From Rubritepida flocculans DSM 14296 (lineage in GTDB: Bacteria > Pseudomonadota > Alphaproteobacteria > Acetobacterales > Acetobacteraceae): 64,000 nt of DNA. Position 1 is the first letter of the stretch, and each line of letters starts with the position of its first letter. The notes beneath the pieces are model-generated. The model saw only the letters and a program-made list of their open reading frames with translations. It was not told the origin of the DNA and made no database searches. The stretch lies in the NCBI RefSeq assembly GCF_000425365.1, contig NZ_AUDH01000002.1:62001-126000 (forward strand). Reading direction: 5' to 3'. The position numbers and the translations under genes are program-made. Below are positions 16,056 through 24,732 of the stretch, in pieces.

Positions 16056-17450
16056 ATGGATTTCGAGCGGGTCTGGGACGTTCTGGTGGTGGGCGGCGGC
16101 AATGCCGCCCTCTGCGCGGCCATCACCGCGCGCCGGGCCGGCGCCTCCGTGGTGGTGGCCGAGCACGCGCCGCGCGCCATGCGCGGCGGCAACTCCCGCC
16201 ACACGCGCAACCTCCGCGCGCTGCATCCCGCGCCGACCGATGTGCTGACGGAGAGCTACCTCGAGGAGGAATACTGGGACGACCTGCTGCGCGTGACGGG
16301 CGGCCGCACCGACGAGGCGCTGGCGCGCATGACCATCCGCGCCAGCGAGCACGCGCCCGGCTTCCTGGCCGATTGCGGCGTGGTGTTCCAGCCCTCGCTC
16401 TCGGGCACGCTCTCGCTCTCGCGCACCAACGCCTTCTTCCTCGGCGGCGGCAAGGCGCTGGTGAACGCGCTCTATCGCACGGCCGAGCGGCTCGGCGTCA
16501 CCATCCTCTACGACACCGAGGTGCAGCACATCGCGATGGAGGAGGGCTTCGCGCGCGAGGCCATCCTCTCCTGGCGCGGCTTTCCCCAGCGCCTGCGCTT
16601 CAAGGCGGTGGTGGCGAGCGCCGGCGGCTTCCAGGCCAACCGCGACTGGCTGCGCCGCTACTGGGGCGATGCGGCGGACCGTTTCCAGATCCGCGGCACG
16701 CCCTACGCCCAGGGCCGCGTGCTGCGCGACCTGCTGGACCAGGGCGTGCAGGAGGTGGGCGACCCCACACAGTTCCACGCGGTCGCGAACGACGCGCGCG
16801 CGCCGATGGAGGATGGCGGCCTCGCCATGCGGCTCGACTGCGTGCCCTTCTCCATCGTCGTGAACCGGGACTGCCAGCGCTTCTACGACGAGGGCGAGGA
16901 TGTCTGGCCCAAGCGCTACGCCATCTGGGGGCGGCTCATCGCCCAGCAGCCCGGCAGCCGCGCCTTCGCCATCACCGACAGCACCGCGCTGACCGATTAC
17001 CTGCCGAGCGTCTTCCCGCCCATGCGCGCGGGCAGCATCCGCGAACTCGCGGGCATGCTCGGCCTCGATCCCGACAGGCTCGAACATGTGGTGGCCGAGT
17101 ACAATGCGGCCGTGCGCCCCGGCGTCTTCCACCCGACCAAGCTCGACGGCTGCCGCACCGAGGGGCTGACGCCGCCCAAGAGCCACTGGGCGCGGCGCAT
17201 CGAGACGCCGCCATTCATCGGCCATCCGCTGGCGCCCGGCATCACCTTCACCTTCCTCGGCGTGAAGGTGAACGAGCGCGCGCGGGTGATGATGCAGGAC
17301 GGAAAGCCGAGCGCGAACCTCTTCGCCAGCGGCGAGATCATGGCCGGCAACATCCTCGGCCAGGGCTATCTCGCCGGCTTCGGCATGACCATCGGCACCG
17401 TGTTCGGACGCATCGCTGGCGAGGAGGCGGCGAGAGTTGCGCGAAACTGA
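16056..17450 (+). CDS. tcuA: FAD-dependent tricarballylate dehydrogenase
   Basis: TcuA oxidises tricarballylate to cis-aconitate, passing electrons to TcuB. The 464-residue flavoprotein belongs to the fumarate reductase/succinate dehydrogenase flavoprotein family. It has the FAD motif VLVVGGGNAALCAAI, MRGGNSRHTRNLR near residue 48, a central substrate domain with NRDCQRFYDEGED, and the C-terminal GEIMAGNILGQGYLAGFG that closes the FAD site. ATG 16056 is chosen because the upstream in-frame ATG (16026) adds residues not typical of the family. tcuB starts within its last codons. Confidence 0.88.
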   Translation: MDFERVWDVLVVGGGNAALCAAITARRAGASVVVAEHAPRAMRGGNSRHTRNLRALHPAPTDVLTESYLEEEYWDDLLRVTGGRTDEALARMTIRASEHAPGFLADCGVVFQPSLSGTLSLSRTNAFFLGGGKALVNALYRTAERLGVTILYDTEVQHIAMEEGFAREAILSWRGFPQRLRFKAVVASAGGFQANRDWLRRYWGDAADRFQIRGTPYAQGRVLRDLLDQGVQEVGDPTQFHAVANDARAPMEDGGLAMRLDCVPFSIVVNRDCQRFYDEGEDVWPKRYAIWGRLIAQQPGSRAFAITDSTALTDYLPSVFPPMRAGSIRELAGMLGLDPDRLEHVVAEYNAAVRPGVFHPTKLDGCRTEGLTPPKSHWARRIETPPFIGHPLAPGITFTFLGVKVNERARVMMQDGKPSANLFASGEIMAGNILGQGYLAGFGMTIGTVFGRIAGEEAARVARN

Positions 17451-18543
17451 GACGCTGGCCGAGGCGCGGCGGCAGATGGAGATCTGCAACGCCTGCCGCT
17501 ACTGCGAGGGGTATTGCGCGGTGTTTCCCGCCATGGCGATGCGCCGCGCCTTCTCGGAGGGCGATCTCGCGCATCTCGCCAACCTCTGCCATGGCTGCAA
17601 GGGCTGCTACCACGCCTGCCAGTATGCGCCGCCGCACCCTTTCGGCGTGAACATCCCCGCCACCTTCGCCACGCTCCGCCAGGAGAGCTACGCCGAATAC
17701 GCCTGGCCGCGCGCGATGGGGCGGCTGTTCGAGCGCAACGGCAGCGTCGTGGTCGGCGTCACGGTGCTCGCCGTGACGCTGGTGCTGCTGCTGACCATGG
17801 CGCTGCAGGACCCCGCGGTGCTCTACACCGCGCAGACCGGCACGGGCGCCTTCTTCCGCGTGATCCCCTACTGGCTGATGGTGGGGATGGCGGGGCTCAG
17901 CTTCGGCTGGGGGCTCTTCGCCATGGGCATGGGCGCCTGGCGCTACTGGCGGGGAACGGCGCCCGGGGCGGGGCTGCCGCCGGCGAGCCTCGGCGCGGTG
18001 ACGGAGGCGGCGGGCGACATCCTGACGCTGCGCCACCTCGGCGGCGGGGGGCATGGCTGCAACGACCTCGACGACCGCTTCGGCATGACGAAGCGCTGGC
18101 TGCACCACGCCATGTTCTACGGCTTCCTGCTCTGCTTCGCCGCGACGACGGTGGGGGCGATCTACCACCACCTCTTCGGCTGGAAGTCGCCGCACGCCTT
18201 CCTCTCCCTGCCGGTGCAGCTCGGCACCTGGGGCGGGGTGGGGCTGATGATCGGCACGGGCGGGCTGATCTGGCTGAAGACCGTGACGGACCCGGGGCCG
18301 GTGGCGAAGCGGCTGCTGGGCGGCGAATACGCGATGCTCGCGCTGCTCTTCCTCATCGCCGCCACGGGGCTGCTGCTGCTGGCCCTGCGCCACACCGGGG
18401 CGATGGGGGTGATGCTGGCGCTGCACCTCGGTTTCGTGCTCGCCTTCTTCGTGCTGCTGCCCTACAGCAAGATGGTGCACGGGGCGTATCGCGGCCTCGC
18501 GCTGCTGCGCCATGCGCGCGAGAAGCGGGCCGGGAGAGCCTGA
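17437..18543 (+). CDS. tcuB: Tricarballylate utilization protein B (Fe-S/heme electron acceptor)
   Basis: TcuB reoxidises TcuA and feeds electrons into the quinone pool. The 368-residue protein has two ferredoxin-type motifs near its N-terminus: Cys17, 20, 23 and 27 in CNACRYCEGYC, and Cys51, 54, 57 and 61 in CHGCKGCYHAC. At least five or six membrane helices follow, with histidines (RWLHHAMFYG, YHHLFGW, LHLGFV) suited to b-type heme. It begins at TTG 17437 inside the tcuA end, with a GGAGG-type site upstream. The next possible start (ATG 17476) would remove residues before the first cysteine motif. Confidence 0.88.
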   Translation: MRETETLAEARRQMEICNACRYCEGYCAVFPAMAMRRAFSEGDLAHLANLCHGCKGCYHACQYAPPHPFGVNIPATFATLRQESYAEYAWPRAMGRLFERNGSVVVGVTVLAVTLVLLLTMALQDPAVLYTAQTGTGAFFRVIPYWLMVGMAGLSFGWGLFAMGMGAWRYWRGTAPGAGLPPASLGAVTEAAGDILTLRHLGGGGHGCNDLDDRFGMTKRWLHHAMFYGFLLCFAATTVGAIYHHLFGWKSPHAFLSLPVQLGTWGGVGLMIGTGGLIWLKTVTDPGPVAKRLLGGEYAMLALLFLIAATGLLLLALRHTGAMGVMLALHLGFVLAFFVLLPYSKMVHGAYRGLALLRHAREKRAGRA

Positions 18544-18668
18544 TCCGCCTGGCCGAATGGCCGGGCGTATCGCGCGCGCCGGCTTGGCGGGCGGCGTGCA
18601 AAAACAAAGCCATGCCAGCGGCCGCGCCGCACGGCTGCGCGCGACGGAAGGCGGCCGCTGGCATGATA
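18541..18668 (+). repeat. Stop-codon-linked intergenic repeat, copy A
   Basis: The repeat begins with the tcuB stop codon (TGATCCGCC) and shows the family pattern of a GC hairpin, then GGGCGTATCGCGCGC, then a TTGGCGGGCGG segment and AAAACAAAG. A second, perfect hairpin has 15-bp arms at 18611-18625 (CATGCCAGCGGCCGC) and 18651-18665. Copy C near 58400 has the same order and nearly the same second hairpin. It lies between tcuB and a Bug receptor gene. The hairpins may separate expression of the two genes. Confidence 0.7.
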
Positions 18669-18683
18669 CGGGAGGAGACGAGG

Positions 18684-19646
18684 ATGATCGCACGCCGCGC
18701 GGCGCTGATGCTGCTGGCCACCCCCGCCCTGGCGCGGGCGCAGGCCTTTCCCGCCAGGCCGCTGCGGCTGGTCATCCCCTTCACCGCCGGCGGCTCGAAC
18801 GACATCGTGGGCCGCATCGTCGCCGAGGGCATGGCCGCGCGGCTCGGCCAGCCCATGGTGGTGGAGAACCGCGGCGGCGCGGGCGGCATACTGGGCAATG
18901 ACATCGTGGCGAAGGCGCCGCCCGACGGGCACACGCTGCTGCTCGCGGGCAGCGGCAGCTTCACCATCTCGAGCCTCGTGCACCCGCGCATCCCCTATGA
19001 TCCGGTGAACGGCTTCGCCGCCATCGGCTACATGGGGGCCGCGCCCAACGTCATCGCCATCGATCCGCGCGTGCCGGTGCGCAACCTCGCCGAGCTGCGG
19101 GAGTTCGGCCGCGCGGCCCAGCCGCCGATGACCTTCGCCTCGCCCGGCGCGGGCACCACGGCGCATGCGCTGGGCGCGATGATCGCCCTCACCCTCGGCT
19201 TCGAGATCGTGTTCATCCACTACCGCGGCACCGCGCCGGCGCTGACCGACGTGGTGGCCGGGCGCGTGCAGATGATCACCAACGCCGCCGCCCCCTTCCT
19301 GCCCTTCCTGCAGGCCGGCACGCTGCGCGCGCTGGCGGTGGCGGGGCGGCAGCGCGCCTCCATCCTGCCCGATCTCTCCACCTCCTTCGAGCAGGGCTTT
19401 CCGGAGCTGGACAGCGCCACCTGGTACGGGCTGCTCGCGCCCGCGGGCACGCCGCCCGAGGCCATCCAGCGGCTGCACGCCGCGCTCAACGCCACGCTGG
19501 AGGACCCGGCGGTGCGCCCGCGCCTGGCGGAGAACGGGGTGGAGGTGGAAACCAGCCCCAGCCCCGCCGATTTCGCCCGCTTCCTCGTCACCGAGCGCGA
19601 GCGCTGGGGCGCCATCGTGCGCCGCGCCAACCTGCGCGTGGAGTAG
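18684..19646 (+). CDS. Tripartite tricarboxylate transporter substrate-binding protein (Bug/TctC family)
   Basis: A 320-residue periplasmic receptor. A signal peptide (ALMLLATPALARAQA) precedes the Bug fold with the usual RLVIPFTAGGSNDIVGR and VVENRGGAGG loops and a central ASPGAGTTAHALG segment that contacts the ligand carboxylate. ATG 18684 is preceded by GGAGGAGACGAGG; ATG 18663 would give a longer n-region. It lies 140 bases after tcuB, separated by repeat copy A, so tricarballylate or a related tricarboxylate is a reasonable ligand guess. No TctA or TctB membrane genes are nearby, so it must use components from elsewhere. Confidence 0.9.
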   Translation: MIARRAALMLLATPALARAQAFPARPLRLVIPFTAGGSNDIVGRIVAEGMAARLGQPMVVENRGGAGGILGNDIVAKAPPDGHTLLLAGSGSFTISSLVHPRIPYDPVNGFAAIGYMGAAPNVIAIDPRVPVRNLAELREFGRAAQPPMTFASPGAGTTAHALGAMIALTLGFEIVFIHYRGTAPALTDVVAGRVQMITNAAAPFLPFLQAGTLRALAVAGRQRASILPDLSTSFEQGFPELDSATWYGLLAPAGTPPEAIQRLHAALNATLEDPAVRPRLAENGVEVETSPSPADFARFLVTERERWGAIVRRANLRVE

Positions 19647-19656
19647 CGCCCCCCGA

Positions 19657-19739
19657 CCGTATTGCGCGCAGGGTTGGTCTGGCGGCTGCGCGCCAACCCG
19701 GCGTGCGCGATACGTCCGGCGTTGCCGCCGGCCGTATCA
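19657..19739 (-). repeat. Stop-codon-linked intergenic repeat, copy B (composite)
   Basis: Read on the minus strand it begins with the lpdA stop codon and continues TGATACGGCCGGCG, a hairpin (arms 19726-19738 and 19709-19721, one mismatch), then GTATCGCGCAC and GGGTTGGCG. On the plus strand, 19657-19696 matches 58425-58464 of copy C at 38 of 40 positions. The element thus looks like two units in opposite orientation filling the gap between convergent genes, as in BIME-type repeats. Confidence 0.7.
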
Positions 19740-21128
19740 AATGTGCAGCGCGCGCCCCTCGACGGCCAGCGCCGCCTCCTTCACCACCTCGCTCAGCGTG
19801 GGGTGCGCGTGGCAGGTGCGCGCCACATCCTCGGCCGAGGCGCCGAACTCCATGGCGAGCGCGATCTCCGCGATCAGCGTGCCCGCATCGGGGCCGATGA
19901 TGTGCGCGCCCAGCACGCGGTCGGTCCTCGCATCGGCGAGGATCTTCACGAAGCCGTCCAGCTCGCCCATCGCGCGGGCGCGGCCATTGGCCATGAAGGG
20001 GAATTTGCCGGCCTTGTAGGCCACGCCGCGTTCCTTGAGCTGCTCCTCCGTCGCGCCCACCGCGGCCACCTCGGGCCAGGTGTAGATCACGCTCGGCACC
20101 GTGTCGTAGTTGAGGTGCGGCTTCTGCCCGGCGAGCTGCTCGGCCAGCGCCACGCCCTCCTCCTCGGCCTTGTGCGCCAGCATGGGCCCCGCGATCGCGT
20201 CGCCGATGGCCCAGATGCCGGGCACGCTGGTGGCGAAATGCGCGTCGGTGCGGATGCGGCCGCGCTCGTCCAGCGCGACGCCGACCGCCTCCAGCCCCAG
20301 CCCCTCGGTGTAGGGGCGCCGGCCGATGGCGAGCAGCACCACATCGGCGCGCAGCGTCTCCCGCGCGCCGCCGGCCGCGGGCTCGAGGGTGAGATCGACG
20401 CCCGTCGCGTCGGCCTTGGCGGAGGTGACCTTCGTGCCCAGACGGAAGCGCATGCCCTGCTTGGCCAGGATCCGCTCGAACTGCTTGCGGATTTCGCCGT
20501 CCATGCCGGGCAGGATGGCGTCGAGATACTCGACCACCGTGACCTCCGCGCCCAGGCGCCGCCAGACGCTGCCGAGCTCGAGGCCGATCACCCCGCCGCC
20601 GATCACGACGAGGTGCCCGGGCACCTGCGCGAGCTCCAGCGCGCCGGTGGAGGTGACGATGCGCTTCTCGTCCACCTCCACGCCGCGCAGCGGGATGCTC
20701 TCGCTGCCGGTGGCGATGACGATGTGCTTCGCCGCGTATTCCTTGCCCTCGACGCTGACCTTGCCCGGCGCGGTGATGGCGCCCGCGCCCTTGAGCCAGG
20801 TGACCTTGTTCTTGCGGAACAGGAACTCCACGCCCTTCACGTTGGCGCCCACCACCTCGGCCTTGCGCGCCTGCATCCGCGCGAGGTCGAGCGAGACGGG
20901 GCCGACATTCACCCCGTGCTCGGCCAGCTTGTGCTTCGCCTCCTCGAAATGCTCGGAGGATTGCAGCAGCGCCTTGGAGGGGATGCAGCCCACATTGAGG
21001 CAGGTGCCGCCCAGCGTGGCGCGCTTCTCCACGCAGGCCACCTTCATGCCGAGCTGCGCGGCGCGGATGGCGCACACATAGCCGCCGGGGCCCGCCCCGA
21101 TCACGATGACGTCGAAACTCTCGGACAT
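19737..21128 (-). CDS. lpdA: Dihydrolipoyl dehydrogenase (E3)
   Basis: E3 reoxidises dihydrolipoamide of 2-oxoacid dehydrogenase complexes and the glycine cleavage system. The 463-residue protein has FAD motif [18 protein letters not shown], disulfide [13 protein letters not shown] (Cys43/Cys48), NAD-binding [19 protein letters not shown], second FAD motif [17 protein letters not shown] and the C-terminal HAHPTLSE His-Glu pair that acts as the catalytic base. The length is standard. It stands alone here; no E1/E2 genes are adjacent. Its stop codon is the first base triplet of repeat copy B. Confidence 0.95.
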   Translation of the reverse strand: MSESFDVIVIGAGPGGYVCAIRAAQLGMKVACVEKRATLGGTCLNVGCIPSKALLQSSEHFEEAKHKLAEHGVNVGPVSLDLARMQARKAEVVGANVKGVEFLFRKNKVTWLKGAGAITAPGKVSVEGKEYAAKHIVIATGSESIPLRGVEVDEKRIVTSTGALELAQVPGHLVVIGGGVIGLELGSVWRRLGAEVTVVEYLDAILPGMDGEIRKQFERILAKQGMRFRLGTKVTSAKADATGVDLTLEPAAGGARETLRADVVLLAIGRRPYTEGLGLEAVGVALDERGRIRTDAHFATSVPGIWAIGDAIAGPMLAHKAEEEGVALAEQLAGQKPHLNYDTVPSVIYTWPEVAAVGATEEQLKERGVAYKAGKFPFMANGRARAMGELDGFVKILADARTDRVLGAHIIGPDAGTLIAEIALAMEFGASAEDVARTCHAHPTLSEVVKEAALAVEGRALHI

Positions 21129-21188
21129 GACTCTGGCCTCGCCTCAACCGGGGCGGGAAAATCGCCCGGCCCGGGCCGCAAGGCAAGC

Positions 21189-22331
21189 TCAGCCCCAGGC
21201 GCGGCGGGCGGCCTCCAGCATCACCTCGATCTTCCGCCACTGTGCGGTCTCGGAGAGCGCATTGCCCCCGATGCCGGAGGCGAAGCCGCATTGCGGCGAG
21301 AGGGCGAGCTGGGCAGGGTCGAGGAAGCGGCTCGCCTCCTCGATGCGGCGCAGCAGGGCGTCCACCTCCTCCACCTCGCCCGACTTGGTGGTGATGAGGC
21401 CGAGCACCACCATCACCCCCTTGGGCACGAAGCGCAGCGGCGCGAAGCCGCCGGCGCGCTCCGTGTCGTATTCCAGCAGCAGCCGGTCGAAGCGCAGCCC
21501 GCCGAAGACGGCCTCGGCGATGGCGTCGTAATGCCCCTCGCGGTGCCACATGCTGGCGCGGTTGCCGCGGCAGATGTGAAGCCCCGTGACGACATGGGCG
21601 GGCAGCCCCGCGATCACCGCGTTGTCGGCCGCGATGGCGCGCTCGAGGTTGGCGAGAGGGTTCTCGCCGCGCGCCTGCATCCGCGCGAGGGTGGCGGGGT
21701 CCACATAGCCGGTGAAGCTCGGCTCATCGAGCTGCAGATAGGCGCAGCCCGCGGTCGCGAGCTCCTGCGCCATCGCCTGCTGGATGGCGACGACATCGGC
21801 GAGGAAGGCGTCGCGGTCCGCGTAATGGGGCGCGGAGCCCGCGATGTCGCACATCTGCGCCACGCGGTCGGGGCCCATCAGCGTGATCTTGGCGGGCAGG
21901 GGGCTGTGGGCGGTGACGAAGCGCAGCTCCTCGAGCGGGAAGCTGCGGCGCAGCCGGAGCCGGCCGGTGGCGGGCGTCTGGAAGGAGAGCACCGCGTCCT
22001 CGCCCTTCGCGCCCGGGGTCTCGCCGGCGTAGATGTTGTCGGGCGCGGCGAGGAAGCTGCGCCAGGTGCCGGGCCAGAGATCCCAGCCCTCCACCTCCGA
22101 AAAGCTCACCTGCCAGTTGAGGCGGCGATACTCGCCATCCGTCACGAAGGGCAGGCCGATGGCCTGCTGCTTCGCCAGCAGCGCGCGGATCGCCGCGTCC
22201 TGCGCGGCGCGCAGGCCGTCGGCGTCCAGCACGCCCTTCGCGTGGCGCAGGAAGGCGGCCTTGAGATCCTCGGGGCGCAGGAAGCTGCCCACCTGGTCCA
22301 CGCGCATGCCGCGCAGCGGGTTCGTCTCCAT
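21189..22331 (-). CDS. Cobalamin-independent methionine synthase family protein (MetE C-terminal-like)
   Basis: A 380-residue protein made of a single MetE C-terminal-type barrel (full MetE is about 750 residues), like Bacillus YxjG/YxjH. The zinc ligands are present in order: His and Cys in GLHICRGN, Glu in LLLEYD and Cys in LSPQCGFAS. The N-terminus has DQVGSFLRP and VTDGEYRRLNW. A methyl transfer to a thiol, possibly homocysteine, is expected; the methyl donor is unknown because the folate-binding N-terminal half is missing. ATG 22331 is chosen. It is divergent from a Bug receptor gene. Confidence 0.85.
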   Translation of the reverse strand: METNPLRGMRVDQVGSFLRPEDLKAAFLRHAKGVLDADGLRAAQDAAIRALLAKQQAIGLPFVTDGEYRRLNWQVSFSEVEGWDLWPGTWRSFLAAPDNIYAGETPGAKGEDAVLSFQTPATGRLRLRRSFPLEELRFVTAHSPLPAKITLMGPDRVAQMCDIAGSAPHYADRDAFLADVVAIQQAMAQELATAGCAYLQLDEPSFTGYVDPATLARMQARGENPLANLERAIAADNAVIAGLPAHVVTGLHICRGNRASMWHREGHYDAIAEAVFGGLRFDRLLLEYDTERAGGFAPLRFVPKGVMVVLGLITTKSGEVEEVDALLRRIEEASRFLDPAQLALSPQCGFASGIGGNALSETAQWRKIEVMLEAARRAWG

Positions 22332-22457
22332 GCGCCCAGGCTGGCGCGGACGCGGCCGGCTGTCCATCGCGCCGCTTGGCAAAGCCGCGCGCCCCGGTCC
22401 AACATCGCCGGCGACGGCGCCGCAAGACGCGCCCGCAACGGTTCCGGAGGACGATCC

Positions 22458-23438
22458 ATGGCGCATGACGCCGCGCGGCTGACGCGCCGCAGCACCCTGG
22501 CGCTGGGCGGCGCCGCCCTCGCGAGCCCCGCTCTGGCGCAGGGCCGTTTCCCCGAGCGGCCGATCCGCCTCATCATTCCCTGGCCGCCCGGCGGCAGCGC
22601 GGATGTGCAGATGCGCAGCCTCGCCGAGGTCGCGGTGCGCACCCTCGGCCAGCCGGTGGTGACGGAGAACCGCGCCGGCGCGGGCGGCACGCTGCACGCC
22701 GTCCACCTCGCGCGCGAGGCGCGGCCCGACGGCTACACGCTCGGGCAGATGCACCTCTCCATCATCCGCCGCCCCTTCCTCGTCCGCACCCCGCAATGGG
22801 ACGCGACGACGGACTTCACGCACATCATCGGCCTGACGGGCTGGCTGTTCGGCGTGGCGGTGCGCGCCGACAGCCCCTTCCAGAGCTTCCCCGAGCTCAT
22901 CGCCCATGCGCGGCGCAACCCGGGCGCGCTGACCTACGCGACCTCGGGCATCGCCACCACGAACCACCTCGCCATGGAGGACATCGCGGCGCGCGAGCGC
23001 GTCGAGTTCACCCATGTGCCCTTCCGCGGCGCCACCGAGGGCATCACCGCCGTACTCGGCGGCCAGGTGAGCATGATCGCCGACAGCAGCGCCTGGGCGC
23101 CCGCGGTCGAGGCCGGGCAGATGCGCCTGCTCTGCGTCTGGAGCGCCGAGCGCGCGGCGCGCTTCCCCAATGTGCCGACGCTGCGCGAGCTCGGCTACGA
23201 CATCGTCGTGACGAGCAACTACGGCATCAGCGGCCCGCCGCGCATGGACCCGGGCGTGGTGCGCATCCTGCACGACGCCTTCCACGCCGCGCTGATGAGC
23301 GAGGAGAACACGCGCGTGCGCGCGCAGTTCGACATGCCGCTCGTCTATCTCAACACCGAGCAGTACCAGCAGTTCGTCGTGCAGCGCGCCGCCTGGGAGC
23401 GCGACATGGTCAACCGCCTCGGCATCCGCATGGAGTGA
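22458..23438 (+). CDS. Tripartite tricarboxylate transporter substrate-binding protein (Bug/TctC family)
   Basis: A 326-residue periplasmic receptor with a Tat-like leader (LTRRSTLALGGAALASPALAQG), then the Bug signature loops IRLIIPWPPGGSADVQ and VVTENRAGAGGTLH, and the central TYATSGIATTNHLAMED segment. The ribosome site GGAGG precedes ATG 22458. A close paralogue follows at 23644 and shares WPPGGS, TTNH and the C-terminal ERDMV/EREMV ending, so the pair looks like a tandem duplication. No membrane subunits are adjacent. The ligand is unknown. Confidence 0.9.
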   Translation: MAHDAARLTRRSTLALGGAALASPALAQGRFPERPIRLIIPWPPGGSADVQMRSLAEVAVRTLGQPVVTENRAGAGGTLHAVHLAREARPDGYTLGQMHLSIIRRPFLVRTPQWDATTDFTHIIGLTGWLFGVAVRADSPFQSFPELIAHARRNPGALTYATSGIATTNHLAMEDIAARERVEFTHVPFRGATEGITAVLGGQVSMIADSSAWAPAVEAGQMRLLCVWSAERAARFPNVPTLRELGYDIVVTSNYGISGPPRMDPGVVRILHDAFHAALMSEENTRVRAQFDMPLVYLNTEQYQQFVVQRAAWERDMVNRLGIRME

Positions 23439-23602
23439 GAGACCGCTTGAAGACACTGGCGGGTCGGCCGCGCGGGTCTTTTCCGCCCCTGCGGCGTTGC
23501 CGGACTGGCCGATGCCACCCGCATCGGCGGCGTCCGGCGCCTGGCAGGGACGAAAAATCCCTCGCGCCGCCTCCGCCGCCAGCATCCTCAAACGGTCTCT
23601 GA
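23436..23602. repeat. Palindromic intergenic element between two Bug receptor genes
   Basis: An imperfect inverted repeat of about 167 bases. The outer arms are TGAGAGACCGCTTGA (23436-23450) and TCAAACGGTCTCTGA (23588-23602), 13 of 15 paired. The similarity continues inward for about 60 bases (CTGGCGG and CCCTGC blocks). The centre is a hairpin with 8-bp arms GCCGATGC/GCATCGGC (23508-23515, 23521-23528), extended outward by GCCGGAC/GTCCGGC. The left arm begins at the stop codon of the upstream gene. It is MITE- or BIME-like in shape and carries no coding frame. Confidence 0.6.
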
Positions 23603-23643
23603 CGCGGGCGGCCGGGGCGGCCGCTAGGAGGGAGGAGACGAGA

Positions 23644-24612
23644 ATGAACAGCACACGCCGCGCCCTTCTGGGCGCCATGGCGCTCGCGCCGCTCGCCGCG
23701 CCGGCCAGCGCGCAGGGGCGTTACCCGAACCGCCCCATCCGCTTCCTCATCCCCTGGCCGCCCGGCGGTTCGCTCGACGCGCTGCACCGCAACGTGTTCG
23801 AGATCATGTCGCGCGATCTCGGCCAGAACGTGGTGGTGGAGAACATGCCCGGCGCGCGCGGCACCCGCGCCGCCGTGTTCCTGGTGCAGCAGGCGCGGCC
23901 CGACGGCTACACGCTGGCGCACCACCACCTCTCCATCCTGCGCCACCCCTTCCTGACGCGGCAGCAGACCTGGGATCCCATCGCCGACTTCACCTACATC
24001 ATGCAGGTCTCGGGCTTCGTGTTCGGCACGGTGGTGCACCGCGACAGCCCCTATCGCAGCTTCGCGGAGCTGATCGCGGAGGCGAAGCGGCGGCCGGGGC
24101 AGCTCACCTACTCCACCTCCGGCATCGCGACGACCAACCACATCGCCATGGAGGACCTCCTGGCGCGCGAGGGTGCGCGGATGGAGCACATCCCGACGCG
24201 CGGCGCGCAGGAGGGCGTCACCATGCTGCTCGGCCGGCAGATCGACGTGATCGCCGACGCCCAGGCCTGGCGGCCGCAGGTGGAGAACGGGGACTTCCGC
24301 CTGCTCTCGGTCTGGACGCGCACGCGGCTGCCCTCCTTCCCGGATGCGCCGACGCTGCACGATCTCGGCTACGGCATGACCGTCACCTCGCCCTACGGCG
24401 TGGCGGGGCCGAAGGGGCTGCCGGCGGAGGTGGTGCAGATCTTCCACGACAGCTTCCGCAAGGCGATGCTGGACGAGACGAGCCAGGCCATCATCCGCCG
24501 CTGGGAGATGCCCGACGAGTATCTCGGCCCGCAGGCCTATCTCGAGTTCGCGCGCGAGCGCGTGGCCTATGAGCGCGAGATGGTGCGGCGGCTGAACCTC
24601 AGCATCGACTGA
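23644..24612 (+). CDS. Tripartite tricarboxylate transporter substrate-binding protein (Bug/TctC family)
   Basis: A 322-residue periplasmic receptor. A leader MNSTRRALLGAMALAPLAAP ends at PASAQG. The mature protein has IRFLIPWPPGGSLDALH, VVVENMPGARGTRA and TYSTSGIATTNHIAMED. GGAGGGAGGAGACGAGA lies just before ATG 23644. It is a paralogue of the receptor at 22458 and follows it in the same orientation after a palindromic element. Its stop codon is the start of repeat copy D. The ligand is unknown; the tandem pair suggests related ligands or different affinities. Confidence 0.9.
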   Translation: MNSTRRALLGAMALAPLAAPASAQGRYPNRPIRFLIPWPPGGSLDALHRNVFEIMSRDLGQNVVVENMPGARGTRAAVFLVQQARPDGYTLAHHHLSILRHPFLTRQQTWDPIADFTYIMQVSGFVFGTVVHRDSPYRSFAELIAEAKRRPGQLTYSTSGIATTNHIAMEDLLAREGARMEHIPTRGAQEGVTMLLGRQIDVIADAQAWRPQVENGDFRLLSVWTRTRLPSFPDAPTLHDLGYGMTVTSPYGVAGPKGLPAEVVQIFHDSFRKAMLDETSQAIIRRWEMPDEYLGPQAYLEFARERVAYEREMVRRLNLSID

Positions 24613-24665
24613 CACGGCCGGCGGGCGCGCCGGACGTATCTGCGTGCCGGTCTGGCGGACGGCCG
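24610..24665 (+). repeat. Stop-codon-linked intergenic repeat, copy D
   Basis: It begins with the stop codon of the Bug receptor gene (TGACACGGCCGGC), pairs imperfectly with GCCGGACGTATC (24629-24640) and continues TGCGTGCCGGTCTGGCGG. These blocks occur in the same order as in copy C, which reads TGATACGGCCGGC, GCCGGCCGTATC, GGTTGGTGTGGCGG. It lacks the second hairpin of copies A and C. Identity is moderate, so assignment rests on the shared order and the stop-codon position. Confidence 0.55.
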
Positions 24666-24672
24666 CGCGCCC

Positions 24673-24708
24673 GAAAGAAAGGGCGCGCCGGAGCGATCCG
24701 GCGCGCCC
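24673..24708 (-). terminator. Rho-independent terminator for the minus-strand binding-protein gene
   Basis: Perfect 12-bp arms (GGGCGCGCCGGA 24681-24692, TCCGGCGCGCCC 24697-24708) close a GCGA loop. On the minus strand the stem is followed by TTTCTTTC (24680-24673). It lies 25 bases past the stop of the gene ending at 24733. The stem is symmetric, so it may also stop plus-strand transcripts, but no T run follows on that side. Confidence 0.8.
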
Positions 24709-24732
24709 CTGCCTCGGGCCTCTCTCCCTGGC

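Noticed and set aside
19662-22457. Very long plus-strand frame leading into the Bug receptor gene at 22458
   Set aside because: The upstream 900 residues are antisense to lpdA and the MetE-like gene and have His/Arg/Gly-rich shadow composition. Only the part from ATG 22458 has a signal peptide and family motifs.
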